Assembly: GCA_000720535.1 (NCBI GenBank)
Contig: JOAZ01000001.1
Coordinates: 1-64,000, forward strand
DNA from: Streptomyces halstedii
Lineage (GTDB): Bacteria; Actinomycetota; Actinomycetes; Streptomycetales; Streptomycetaceae
DNA length: 64,000 nucleotides
Direction: 5' to 3'
How positions within the stretch are numbered: position 1 is the stretch's first letter; the number at the start of each line of letters is the position of its first letter. The translations under genes and the position numbers were made by a program. A model generated the notes under the pieces. It was not told the origin of the DNA, did no database searches, and saw only the letters and a list, made by a program, of their open reading frames with translations. Positions 19,994-28,347 of the stretch are shown here, piece after piece.

Positions 19994-20080
19994 GCGCCTG
20001 TACCGCGTGCCCGCACTGCGGCGCCTGTACCGCGTGCCCGCACCGCATGGCTCGCACTTCGCGCCGGTACCGCGTGCGGG
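19994..20080 (+). repeat. 27-bp imperfect tandem repeats between nei and lhr
   Basis: Units at 19994-20020 and 20021-20047 are nearly identical (GCGCCTGTACCGCGTGCCCG plus seven bases). A third partial copy, GCGCCGGTACCGCGTGCGGG, sits at 20061-20080. Non-coding, directly upstream of nei. Confidence 0.7.
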
Positions 20081-20186
20081 ACGCCACCGGCTCGCGGGAT
20101 GCCACCTGTCCCCGGCCGGGCCGGCGCCTTTCGGCACGGCTGCGGGGCCGCGTCGGGTGAGGGGCCGGGGCCGCGCGGGGCCGGTG

Positions 20187-23100
20187 TCAGGCGCGCAGGC
20201 GCAGTCCCCTCGGTGTGGCGAGGAATCCGGCGGCCTCCAGTGTGCGGCCCAGCGGCGAGGTCAGAGCCGAGGCGCCGTTGGTCCGCTCCACCGTGACCGT
20301 GCCCAGCATCCCCGCACGGGCGGCCGCCGCGAGCACCTCCGCCGCGGCGACGAGCGCGGGGGCGTCGGGGCCGGTCGTCCACGCCAGGAGGGACTTGCCG
20401 CCGCGCTCCATGTACAGCGTCAGCTCACCCTCGACGAGGACCACCAGGGCCCCCGCCTTGCGCCCCGGCTTGTGTCCCGCCCCGTCCGGGGACTCGGGCC
20501 AGGGCAGGGCCGCGCCGTAGGCGTTGGCGGGATCGGCGGCGGCGAGCACCACGGCGCGGGGCGCGGCGTCCGGGTCCCTGCGCTCGCGGGCGGTGGACAC
20601 CGACCTGAGCCGGTCCACCGCGCCGTCCATCGCGAACTGCGCCGCCCCCAGCCCCTCGACGACGTATCCCCGGCGGGCCTGGCCGCTGTCCTCGAACGCG
20701 GCGAGCACGCGGTACGTCGCGGAGAACCCGCCCTCGACGCCCTCGGCCTGCACCGCCCCACGGGTCACCACGCCGTGCCGGTCGAGGAGCGTGCGGGCCA
20801 GGGCGTGCGCGCGGTGGGTGGGATCGGGCCGCTCCGTGGGGAGCAGGGACCAGCGGCCCGAGACCGTGGGCGGGCCGGTACGGGAGGCGGGGCGGGCCGC
20901 GCCCGTCAGCGTCCCGTAACGCCCGCGCGGGACACCGCGCTTCGCCCGGTGCGCGGTGGAACCCGCCGTGCGACCCGACCCCAGGAGCGAGCGCAGCGGC
21001 GCGAGGGTGTCGTTGGTGAGCCGGCCGGACCAGGCCAGGTCCCAGAGCGTGTCGGAGAGTTGGGGGTCGGTGCAGTCCGGGTGGGTGGTGGCCCGCACCT
21101 GGTCGGCGATCTGCCGGAAGAACAGGCCGTATCCGCCGGAGAGGACGCCGAGGACCGACGCGTGCAGGGCGGTCTCCTCCAGGGGGCGCGGCGGCGGCAG
21201 CAACAGGGGCGCGCTGTCGGCGAGGTAGAGGGAGAGCCAGCCGTCCTTGCCCGGGAGCGCCCCGGAACCGGCCCACACGACTTCGCCGGTCGTGGTGAGC
21301 TCGTCGAGCAGGGCGGGGGCGTAGCCCGCCACCCGGCTCGGCAGGATCAGCTTCTCCAGGGCCGACGCGGGCACCGGGGCGCCCTGCAACTGCTCGACGG
21401 CCCGCGCCAGTCCGTCGATTCCACGCAGACCGGTGTCGCCCACGTGCTGCCACTGGGGGAGGAAACCGGCCAGCGCGGCGGGCGGCACCGGCTCCAGCTC
21501 CTGGCGGAGGGCGGCCAGCGAACGCCGGCGCAGACGCCGCAGGACGGTGGCGTCGCACCACTCCTGGCCGATCCCGGCCGGATGGAACTCACCCTGGACC
21601 ACCCGTCCCGACGCGGCGAGCCTCTGCAACGCCCCTTCCGTGACCGCTGTGCCGAGGCCGAAGCGGCTCGCCGCACCGCTGGTGGTGAACGGGCCGTGCG
21701 TACGGGCGTAGCGGGCGAGGAGATCGCCGAGCGGGTCCTTCACCGGTTCGGTGAACGCCTCCGGGACGCCTACGGGCAACGCGGTGCCCAGGGCGTCCCG
21801 CAGCCGGCCAGCGTCCTCGATCGCCGCCCAGTGGGCCGCCCCGCCGATGCGGACCTCGATGGCCCGGCGGGCCGCCGCCAGCTCCGGTGCCCACTGCGGC
21901 CGCCCGCCGCGCTCGGTGAGTTCCGCGGTGGTGAGGGGGCCCAGGACGCGCAGGAGGTCGGCGACCCCCTCGACGTCCTTGATCTTCCGGTCGTCGGTCA
22001 GCCACTGGAGCTCCCGCTCCAGCTCGCCGAGGACATCGGCGTCCAGCAGCTCGCGCAGTTCGGCCTGGCCGAGCAGTTCGGCCAGCAGACGGGAGTCGAG
22101 CGAGAGGGCGGCGGCCCGCCGCTCGGCCAGCGGGGAGTCGCCCTCGTAGAGGAACTGCGCGACATAGCCGAAGAGGAGCGAGCGGGCGAACGGCGAGGGC
22201 TCCTGGGTGGTCACCTCGACGAGGCGGACCCGCCGGGCCTCCAGGTCGCCCATCAGTTCCGTGAGCCCCGGGACGTCGAACACGTCCTGGAGGCATTCGC
22301 GGACCGCTTCCAGGACGATCGGGAACGAACCGAACTCGGACGCCACCTGGAGGAGCTGGGACGCCCGCTGGCGCTGCTGCCACAGGGGGGTGCGCTTTCC
22401 CGGGTTCCGGCGGGGCAGCAGCAGGGCCCGGGCCGCGCACTCGCGGAAGCGGGAGGCGAACAGGGCCGACCCGCCCACCTGGTCGGTGACGACCTGACCG
22501 ATCTCGCCCTTGTCGAAGACCACGTCGGTGGCGCCCACGGGCGGCTGCTCGCCGTCGGACCCGCCGGGGAAGACGGGGGCCCGTGTGCCGCCGCCGGGGT
22601 CCTCCGCCCTCCCGCCGGATTCCGCCTGGACCGGGTCGAAGTCGAGCAGGTCGAGGCCCATCAGGTCGGCGTCCGGCAGCCGCAGCACGATGCCGTCGTC
22701 CGCGTGCATGACCTGCGCGTCCATGCCGTACCGCTCGCCGAGCCGGGCGGACAGGGCGAGCGCCCAGGGGGCGTGCACCTGGGCGCCGAACGGCGAGTGC
22801 ACCACGACCCGCCAGTCGCCCAGCTCGTCGCGGAACCGCTCGACGAGGATGGTCCGGTCGTCGGGGACGTGACCGCACGCGCGGCGCTGCTCGTCCACGT
22901 ACGACAGGATGTTGTCGGCGGCCCAGGCGTCCAGCCCGGCGGCGAGCAGCCGGAGCCTGGCGTCCTCGGCGGACAGCGCGCCGATCTCGCGGAGGAACGC
23001 GCCCAGCGCACGCCCCAGCTCCAGCGGGCGGCCCAGTTGGTCGCCCTTCCAGAACGGCAGTCGGCCCGGGACACCGGGGGCCGGCGAGACCAGGACCCGG

Positions 23101-24893
23101 TCCCGGGTGATGTCCTCGATCCGCCAGGACGTGGTGCCCAGCGTGAAGACGTCGCCCACCCGGGACTCGTAGACCATCTCCTCGTCCAGCTCCCCGACCC
23201 GGCCGCCGCCCTTCTTGGGGTCGGCGCCGGCCAGGAAGACCCCGAAGAGCCCGCGGTCGGGAATGGTGCCGCCGGAGGTGACGGCGAGCCGCTGGGCACC
23301 GGGCCGGCCCGTGACCGTGCCCGCGATGCGGTCCCAGACCACCCGCGGGCGCAGCTCGGCGAAGGCGTCGGAGGGATAGCGGCCGGCGAGCATGTCGAGC
23401 ACGGCCGTGAACGCCGACTCGGGCAGCGAGGCGAACGGGGCGGCACGGCGGGCCAGGGCCAGCAGGTCGTCGGCCTGCCAGCTGTCGAGCGCCACCATGG
23501 CGACGAGCTGCTGGGCGAGCACGTCCAGCGGGTTGGACGGGATGCGCAGGGCCTCGATGGCCCCTTCACGCATCCGTTCGGTGACGACGGCGGCCTGGAC
23601 GAGGTCGCCGCGGTACTTCGGGAAGACCACCCCGGTGGACACCGCGCCGACCTGGTGTCCGGCCCGGCCGACCCGCTGGAGCCCGGAGGCCACGGACGGC
23701 GGCGACTCGACCTGGATCACCAGGTCGACGGCGCCCATGTCGATACCGAGCTCCAGACTCGACGTGGCGACCACGGCGGGCAGCCTGCCCGCCTTCAGGT
23801 CCTCCTCGACCTGGGAACGCTGCTCCTTGGACACCGAACCGTGGTGCGCGCGGGCGAGGACCGCCGGCGCCCCCTTGGCCGCGCCGGACTGCGCCATGAT
23901 CTCGGCCGGGGCGTGTGCCTCCGGCAGCGGCACGGCGGGGGCGTCCGCGTCGAACACGGTGCCGGTGGCCCGCTCGTAGGCGATCTCGTTGAGCCGGTTG
24001 CACAGGCGCTCCGCCAGCCGCCGGGAATTGGCGAACACGATGGTCGAGCGGTGGGACTGGACGAGATCGACGATCCGCTCCTCGACGTGCGGCCAGATCG
24101 AGGGCTTCTCCGCCTGTCCGGCCCCGTCGTCCGTCGCGGGAGAGCCGCCGAGCTCCCCGAGATCCTCCACGGGCACCACGACGGAGAGGTCGAACTCCTT
24201 GGCCGACCGGGGCTGGACGATCTCCACCTTCCGCTGCGGCGACAGGTACCGCGCGACCTCGTCGACCGGGCGGACCGTGGCCGACAGGCCGATACGCCGC
24301 GCGGGCCGGGCCAGCAGCTCGTCCAGCCGCTCCAGGGACAGGGCGAGATGGGCACCCCGCTTGGTGCCCGCGACCGCGTGCACCTCGTCCAGGATCACCG
24401 TCTCGACCCCCGCGAGCGCCTCCCGGGCCGACGAGGTGAGCATCAGGAAGAGGGACTCGGGGGTGGTGATCAGGATGTCCGGAGGCCTCGTCGCCATCGA
24501 ACGCCGCTCGGCCTGAGGGGTGTCCCCGGAACGGATCCCCACCCGCACCTCGGGCTCCGGGAGGCCCAGGCGCACCGACTCCTGGCGGATACCGGTCAGC
24601 GGTGAGCGCAGATTGCGCTCCACGTCCACCGCGAGGGCCTTCAGCGGGGAGACGTACAGCACACGGCAGCGCTTCTTCGCCTCCGCGGGCGGTGGTACGG
24701 CCGCCAGCCGGTCCAGCGAGGCGAGGAAGGCGGCCAGGGTCTTGCCCGAACCGGTCGGCGCGACGACCAGCACGTCCGAGCCCTCGCCGATCGCCCGCCA
24801 GGCACCTTCCTGCGCCGCGGTGGGCGCGTCGAAGGCACCCGTGAACCAGCCGCGGGTCGCGGGCGAGAACGAATCGAGTGCTGAACCAGCCAT
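20187..24893 (-). CDS. lhr: Lhr-type large ATP-dependent helicase
   Basis: 1568 residues from ATG 24893. Superfamily-2 helicase core at the N-terminus: Walker A APTGSGKT (45-52), DEVH box VILDEVHAVAG, SAT motif GLSATVRP, motif VI QRVGRAGHQVG. This is followed by the Lhr winged-helix/beta-barrel region and a ~700-residue C-terminal extension of the long-form Lhr (helicase-core plus DUF4172-like C-terminal) proteins. Lhr translocates 3'-5' on single-stranded DNA and prefers RNA:DNA hybrids; it is induced by DNA damage in mycobacteria. Two in-frame ATGs lie further upstream; 24893 was chosen because a promoter-like motif ends seven bases before it. nei is downstream on the same strand. Confidence 0.93.
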   Translation of the reverse strand: MAGSALDSFSPATRGWFTGAFDAPTAAQEGAWRAIGEGSDVLVVAPTGSGKTLAAFLASLDRLAAVPPPAEAKKRCRVLYVSPLKALAVDVERNLRSPLTGIRQESVRLGLPEPEVRVGIRSGDTPQAERRSMATRPPDILITTPESLFLMLTSSAREALAGVETVILDEVHAVAGTKRGAHLALSLERLDELLARPARRIGLSATVRPVDEVARYLSPQRKVEIVQPRSAKEFDLSVVVPVEDLGELGGSPATDDGAGQAEKPSIWPHVEERIVDLVQSHRSTIVFANSRRLAERLCNRLNEIAYERATGTVFDADAPAVPLPEAHAPAEIMAQSGAAKGAPAVLARAHHGSVSKEQRSQVEEDLKAGRLPAVVATSSLELGIDMGAVDLVIQVESPPSVASGLQRVGRAGHQVGAVSTGVVFPKYRGDLVQAAVVTERMREGAIEALRIPSNPLDVLAQQLVAMVALDSWQADDLLALARRAAPFASLPESAFTAVLDMLAGRYPSDAFAELRPRVVWDRIAGTVTGRPGAQRLAVTSGGTIPDRGLFGVFLAGADPKKGGGRVGELDEEMVYESRVGDVFTLGTTSWRIEDITRDRVLVSPAPGVPGRLPFWKGDQLGRPLELGRALGAFLREIGALSAEDARLRLLAAGLDAWAADNILSYVDEQRRACGHVPDDRTILVERFRDELGDWRVVVHSPFGAQVHAPWALALSARLGERYGMDAQVMHADDGIVLRLPDADLMGLDLLDFDPVQAESGGRAEDPGGGTRAPVFPGGSDGEQPPVGATDVVFDKGEIGQVVTDQVGGSALFASRFRECAARALLLPRRNPGKRTPLWQQRQRASQLLQVASEFGSFPIVLEAVRECLQDVFDVPGLTELMGDLEARRVRLVEVTTQEPSPFARSLLFGYVAQFLYEGDSPLAERRAAALSLDSRLLAELLGQAELRELLDADVLGELERELQWLTDDRKIKDVEGVADLLRVLGPLTTAELTERGGRPQWAPELAAARRAIEVRIGGAAHWAAIEDAGRLRDALGTALPVGVPEAFTEPVKDPLGDLLARYARTHGPFTTSGAASRFGLGTAVTEGALQRLAASGRVVQGEFHPAGIGQEWCDATVLRRLRRRSLAALRQELEPVPPAALAGFLPQWQHVGDTGLRGIDGLARAVEQLQGAPVPASALEKLILPSRVAGYAPALLDELTTTGEVVWAGSGALPGKDGWLSLYLADSAPLLLPPPRPLEETALHASVLGVLSGGYGLFFRQIADQVRATTHPDCTDPQLSDTLWDLAWSGRLTNDTLAPLRSLLGSGRTAGSTAHRAKRGVPRGRYGTLTGAARPASRTGPPTVSGRWSLLPTERPDPTHRAHALARTLLDRHGVVTRGAVQAEGVEGGFSATYRVLAAFEDSGQARRGYVVEGLGAAQFAMDGAVDRLRSVSTARERRDPDAAPRAVVLAAADPANAYGAALPWPESPDGAGHKPGRKAGALVVLVEGELTLYMERGGKSLLAWTTGPDAPALVAAAEVLAAAARAGMLGTVTVERTNGASALTSPLGRTLEAAGFLATPRGLRLRA

Positions 24894-24900
24894 GCCCACC

Positions 24901-24923
24901 ATCGTGCACCCCGGCACTGACAT
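24901..24923 (-). promoter_or_regulatory. Degenerate RecA-NDp-like damage promoter of lhr
   Basis: Read on the minus strand: ATGTCAGTG, eight bases, CACGAT, then seven bases to the ATG at 24893. The RecA-NDp consensus is TTGTCRGTG-N8-TANNNT, so one mismatch occurs in the -35-like part and one in the -10. Spacing is exact. Function is inferred. Confidence 0.45.
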
Positions 24924-25007
24924 CGACCGGGCGCACGCCCCCCGCGTCCTTCACGCTCCACCCCACGGGGCCGCCGCCACCCGCCCCGGACCTGCGAGAA
25001 TCCAGCC

Positions 25008-25871
25008 ATGACGGCACCAGGAGCGGCGAAGGAGTGGGCACGGCACTGGCAGTACGCCGAGCTGCCGGACCTCGACCTGCTGCGGGCCCGCTACGTACGC
25101 CACACCTTTCCCCGGCACAGCCACGAGGGCTACGTCTTCGGCTCCGTCACCCGTGGCGTCGAGGACGTCGGACTGCCGGGCGGCACCGTCCACGCCGGCC
25201 CCGGCAGCGTGGTCATGATCAATCCCGAGGTGCCGCACACCGCCCGCGCGGGCGTGCCCGACGGCTGGGTGTACGCCACGCTCTACCCCTCGGTCCGGGT
25301 GGTCAACGACATCGCCGCGGATCTGACGAGCCTGCGGGGCACCGTCGGGTTCTCCCGGACCAGCGTGATGGACCCGCACGCCGCGCGGTTGGTCGCGGAG
25401 GTCCACCGGGCGGCCGAGGAAGGCAACGCGCTGGCGGCGGACAGTGTGCTGCGTGTCCTGGTCGCACGGTTGCTGGAGAGCTACGGCACCGTGCTGCCCA
25501 CCCGGACACCGCACTCGGCCGGTTCCCGGGACGCGGACCGCGCCCGCGCGGTGCTGGAGGAGCGGATGGACCGGCCGCCGACCCTGGAGACGCTCGCGGC
25601 CGAGCTGGGCACCAGGCCCTTCGCGCTGCTGCGTGCCTTCAAGAAGCGGTACGGGATGCCGCCGCACACCTGGCTCACCGACGCCCGGGTGCGGCGCGCG
25701 CGCCGCATGCTCGACGAAGGGACGGCCCCCGCCGCTGCCGCCGTCGCGGTCGGCTTCGCCGACCAGCCCCACCTCAACCGGCACTTCACCCGCATCGTGG
25801 GCGTGCCCCCGGGCGCCTACCAGCGGGAACGCGCAAGAACGTACAAGACGGGTCCGGGGCCCCAGCCGTAG
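25008..25871 (+). CDS. AraC-family transcriptional regulator
   Basis: 287 residues. An N-terminal cupin-like sensing domain (~15-100; HTFPRHSHEGYVFG, MINPEVPHTA) and a C-terminal pair of helix-turn-helix motifs (~185-280; LETLAAELGTRPFALLRAFKKRYGMPPHTWL, AAAAVAVGFADQPHLNRHFTRIVGVPPGAY). azlC starts ten bases after the stop, so it is co-transcribed with the azlCD exporter and probably controls it; this arrangement is common. ATG 25008 lacks a ribosome binding site, consistent with a leaderless transcript. Confidence 0.9.
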   Translation: MTAPGAAKEWARHWQYAELPDLDLLRARYVRHTFPRHSHEGYVFGSVTRGVEDVGLPGGTVHAGPGSVVMINPEVPHTARAGVPDGWVYATLYPSVRVVNDIAADLTSLRGTVGFSRTSVMDPHAARLVAEVHRAAEEGNALAADSVLRVLVARLLESYGTVLPTRTPHSAGSRDADRARAVLEERMDRPPTLETLAAELGTRPFALLRAFKKRYGMPPHTWLTDARVRRARRMLDEGTAPAAAAVAVGFADQPHLNRHFTRIVGVPPGAYQRERARTYKTGPGPQP

Positions 25872-25881
25872 CGTTCCGGGC

Positions 25882-26667
25882 GTGGCAGAACAGACAGCGT
25901 CATTCCCCCAGTCCACCGGAGCCCCCGGTGCCCCACCGCCGCCGGACGGTGGGAAACCGGACGCCGCGGTCGTCCGGGACGCCCTCGGCGTCGGTATCGC
26001 CGTAGGCCTGTCCGGCTTCGCCTTCGGGGTCACCTCGGCGGGATCCGGCCTCACCCTGCTCCAGACCTGCGCCCTGAGCCTCCTCGTCTTCACCGGGGCC
26101 TCGCAGTTCGCCCTCGTGGGCGCGCTCGCGGCCGGCGGCAACCCGTACACCGCGGCGGCCGGCGCGTTCTTCCTCGGCGTACGCAACGCCCTCTACGGGC
26201 TGCGGCTCTCCCAACTGCTCGCCCTGCCACGCCCGCTGAAGCCGCTCGCCGCCCAGTGGGTCATCGACGAGACGACCGCCGTCACCCTGCCCCAGCCCAC
26301 CCGGCGGGCCGCGCGCATCGCCTTCTCCGTCACCGGGCTCACCCTCTACGTCCTGTGGAACCTCACCACCCTGGTGGGCGCGCTCGGAGCGAAGGCGCTC
26401 GGCGACACCGAGACCTGGGGACTGGACGCGGCCGGCCCGGCCGTGTTCCTGGCCCTGCTCGCGCCGATGCTCAAGAGCGCCACGGAACGCGTGACGGCGG
26501 GACTGGCCGTCCTGCTCGCCCTGGGACTGCTGCCGGTCCTGCCCACGGGCGTGCCGGTCCTGGTGTCGGCGCTCTCCGCCCCCGTCGTCCTCTTCCTCAT
26601 GGGGCGGGCCGGCGACAGGGGCCCGGACGCGTCCGGGCCCACGACGACGCCCCGGGAGGGCAGGTGA
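25882..26667 (+). CDS. azlC: AzlC-family branched-chain amino acid permease
   Basis: 261 residues with about six hydrophobic helices. The AzlC signature is present (GVGIAVGLSGFAFGVTSAGSG, LLVFTGASQFALVG, FFLGVRNALYGLRL, WVIDETTAV). With AzlD it forms an exporter of branched-chain amino acids. GTG 25882 is preceded by TAGCGT nine bases upstream, so it may also be transcribed alone. The stop overlaps azlD as GTGA. Confidence 0.9.
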   Translation: MAEQTASFPQSTGAPGAPPPPDGGKPDAAVVRDALGVGIAVGLSGFAFGVTSAGSGLTLLQTCALSLLVFTGASQFALVGALAAGGNPYTAAAGAFFLGVRNALYGLRLSQLLALPRPLKPLAAQWVIDETTAVTLPQPTRRAARIAFSVTGLTLYVLWNLTTLVGALGAKALGDTETWGLDAAGPAVFLALLAPMLKSATERVTAGLAVLLALGLLPVLPTGVPVLVSALSAPVVLFLMGRAGDRGPDASGPTTTPREGR

Positions 26668-26969
26668 ACATCTGGATCGCCGTCGGGCTCACCGCGGTGG
26701 GCTGCTACCTGGCCAAGCTCCTGGGACTGCTGATCCCCGCGGGTGTCCTGGAACGCCCGCTCGTCCAGCGACTCGCGGCGCTCCTGCCGGTCGCGCTGCT
26801 CGCGGCCCTCACCGCCCAGCAGACCTTCGCCGACGCACAGCAACCGGTGCTGGACGCCAGGGCGGCGGGGCTTGCCGCGGCGGCGTTGGCCCTTGTCCTG
26901 AGGGCGCCCTTCCTGGTCGTCGTCGGGGTGGCCGTCGTGGTCACCGCGGGCGTACGGGCGCTGATGTAG
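26664..26969 (+). CDS. azlD: AzlD-family small subunit of the amino acid exporter
   Basis: 101 residues, four hydrophobic helices (AVGLTAVGCYLAKLLGLLIP, VALLAALTAQQTF). AzlD is the small partner required for AzlC activity. GTG 26664 overlaps the azlC stop by four bases, so the two are translationally coupled. Confidence 0.9.
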   Translation: MNIWIAVGLTAVGCYLAKLLGLLIPAGVLERPLVQRLAALLPVALLAALTAQQTFADAQQPVLDARAAGLAAAALALVLRAPFLVVVGVAVVVTAGVRALM

Positions 26970-26980
26970 ACCGGCGCTCT

Positions 26981-27041
26981 GGTGCGGGCGTACGGGATCT
27001 CACACGGCCTGTACGTTCCGGTGCGGGCGTACGGGACCTCA
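26981..27041 (+). repeat. Two 22-bp direct repeats downstream of azlD
   Basis: GGTGCGGGCGTACGGGATCT and GGTGCGGGCGTACGGGACCT (plus CA) start at 26981 and 27020, 39 bases apart, in the convergent gap between azlD and the next gene. A related GCGGGCGTACGGGCG occurs inside the end of azlD (26947-26960). Confidence 0.6.
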
Positions 27042-27054
27042 GCGGGCCGGCGCC

Positions 27055-27969
27055 TCAGCGTGGGCGGCGCCCGTAGGCCCGCAGGGTCCGCAGGGCCCGG
27101 AGTGTCACCAGGGGCCGCCCTTCGAGCTCGGTGCCGGGCGCCCACCGCCTCCAGGCGACCGGCCACCCGCCGTCCGGGCACTGCTCGGCCTCCAGCCGGT
27201 CCAGCGAGCCGTCCAACTCGTCCTCGCTGAACCAGCGGCGCGCGAGCGACCCGGGTGTGCGCGCGTAGTCGTACGGGAAGTGGTGCTCCCCCGGGGCGTA
27301 ACCGGACGCCACCGGGTACTCCGCCCGCCGCCGGGGGTCCAGCACCACGAGGCGCTGTTCGCGCACCAGCTGTCCGAGCCGGTCGGCGGCGGCCTCCGCG
27401 CGTGCCCGGTCCGGCACACCGTCCAGGAAGGCGACGGCCGCCTCGATCTCGTACGGATGAGACCGCTCCAGCGCGTCGACGGCGGCCCAGCAGAAGTCGG
27501 TGGCCCGGAACAGCCATGCGTGCCACACCCGGTTGCGGTGCAGCAGTCCGACCACCGGGCCGGTCGCCAGCAGCTCGGCCGGCGGGTCGTCGAGGACGGG
27601 GATGAAGGGCGCGGCGGGGTAGCCGCGCTGCGAGGGGAGCAGGGCGGGCAGCGCGCCCTCCTTGGTCGACACCCCGGTCAGATAACGGCAGACGCGTTCC
27701 ACCCGGGGACCCGCGCACCGGCCGATCGAGTCGAGGACGCTGAGCGCGTGAGCGGTGTGCATCGGCTGGCTCACGGGCCCGCGGAGATCGGGTTCCAGGG
27801 CGTGCCCGTAGCCGCCGTCCTCGTTGAGGTAGGCGGTGAGCGCGGTCTCGACCGCGTCCGCGCTCCCGTCCAGGAAGAGGTGGGCGAACCGCCGTTGTTC
27901 CAGGACGCGTGCGGTGAGCCAGATGAACTGTTCGGCGCGGGCGAGGGAGTGTGCTCCGGTTCCAGCCAT
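27055..27969 (-). CDS. Hypothetical protein with prenyltransferase/squalene-cyclase-like alpha-toroid repeats
   Basis: 304 residues. Several segments resemble the QW/alpha-alpha repeats of terpene cyclases and protein prenyltransferases: LTAYLNEDGGYGHALEPDLRGP (~40-65) and EAEQCPDGGWPVAW near the C-terminus. The DxDD and other catalytic acids of true cyclases are not seen, so it may be a non-catalytic or unrelated toroid. No signal peptide. ATG 27969 was chosen as the first Met of the conserved-looking region. It is divergent from the recA-side genes, and its role is unknown. Confidence 0.75.
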   Translation of the reverse strand: MAGTGAHSLARAEQFIWLTARVLEQRRFAHLFLDGSADAVETALTAYLNEDGGYGHALEPDLRGPVSQPMHTAHALSVLDSIGRCAGPRVERVCRYLTGVSTKEGALPALLPSQRGYPAAPFIPVLDDPPAELLATGPVVGLLHRNRVWHAWLFRATDFCWAAVDALERSHPYEIEAAVAFLDGVPDRARAEAAADRLGQLVREQRLVVLDPRRRAEYPVASGYAPGEHHFPYDYARTPGSLARRWFSEDELDGSLDRLEAEQCPDGGWPVAWRRWAPGTELEGRPLVTLRALRTLRAYGRRPR

Positions 27970-28048
27970 GAACCGACCGTAGAGGGGAACGGGCCGCCCG
28001 CAGGGCGTACCGGCTCGGCTGCACTCTCAGGAGCGGGATACTGGAGTC

Positions 28049-28243
28049 ATGCGGTTGACGATTTTCTGGGAACGGATGGCCGACCACTTCGGTGAGGCCT
28101 ACGCGGACTCCTTCGCTCGCGATCATGTGATGGCCGAGCTCGGCGGACGTACGGTCCAGGAGGCCCTGGCCGCGGGCTGGGAGACGAAGGACGTCTGGCG
28201 CGGGGTCTGCGCGGCGGTCGGCATCCCCGCGGACCGGCGCTGA
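28049..28243 (+). CDS. DUF3046 protein
   Basis: 64 residues, MRLTIFWERMADHFGEAYADSFARDH, a conserved small actinobacterial protein found just upstream of recA. Function unknown. GATACT lies six bases before the ATG, consistent with a leaderless transcript. A permease gene and recA follow. Confidence 0.85.
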   Translation: MRLTIFWERMADHFGEAYADSFARDHVMAELGGRTVQEALAAGWETKDVWRGVCAAVGIPADRR

Positions 28244-28347
28244 ACCCGGGATCCGGGTGCTCCCCTGACTGACGCGCCTCCCGGACCGGCAGGCTCCGGG
28301 GCAGCGGGCCGGACCGGGCAGGGCGACGGGTAGGCGAGACTTGTCCC

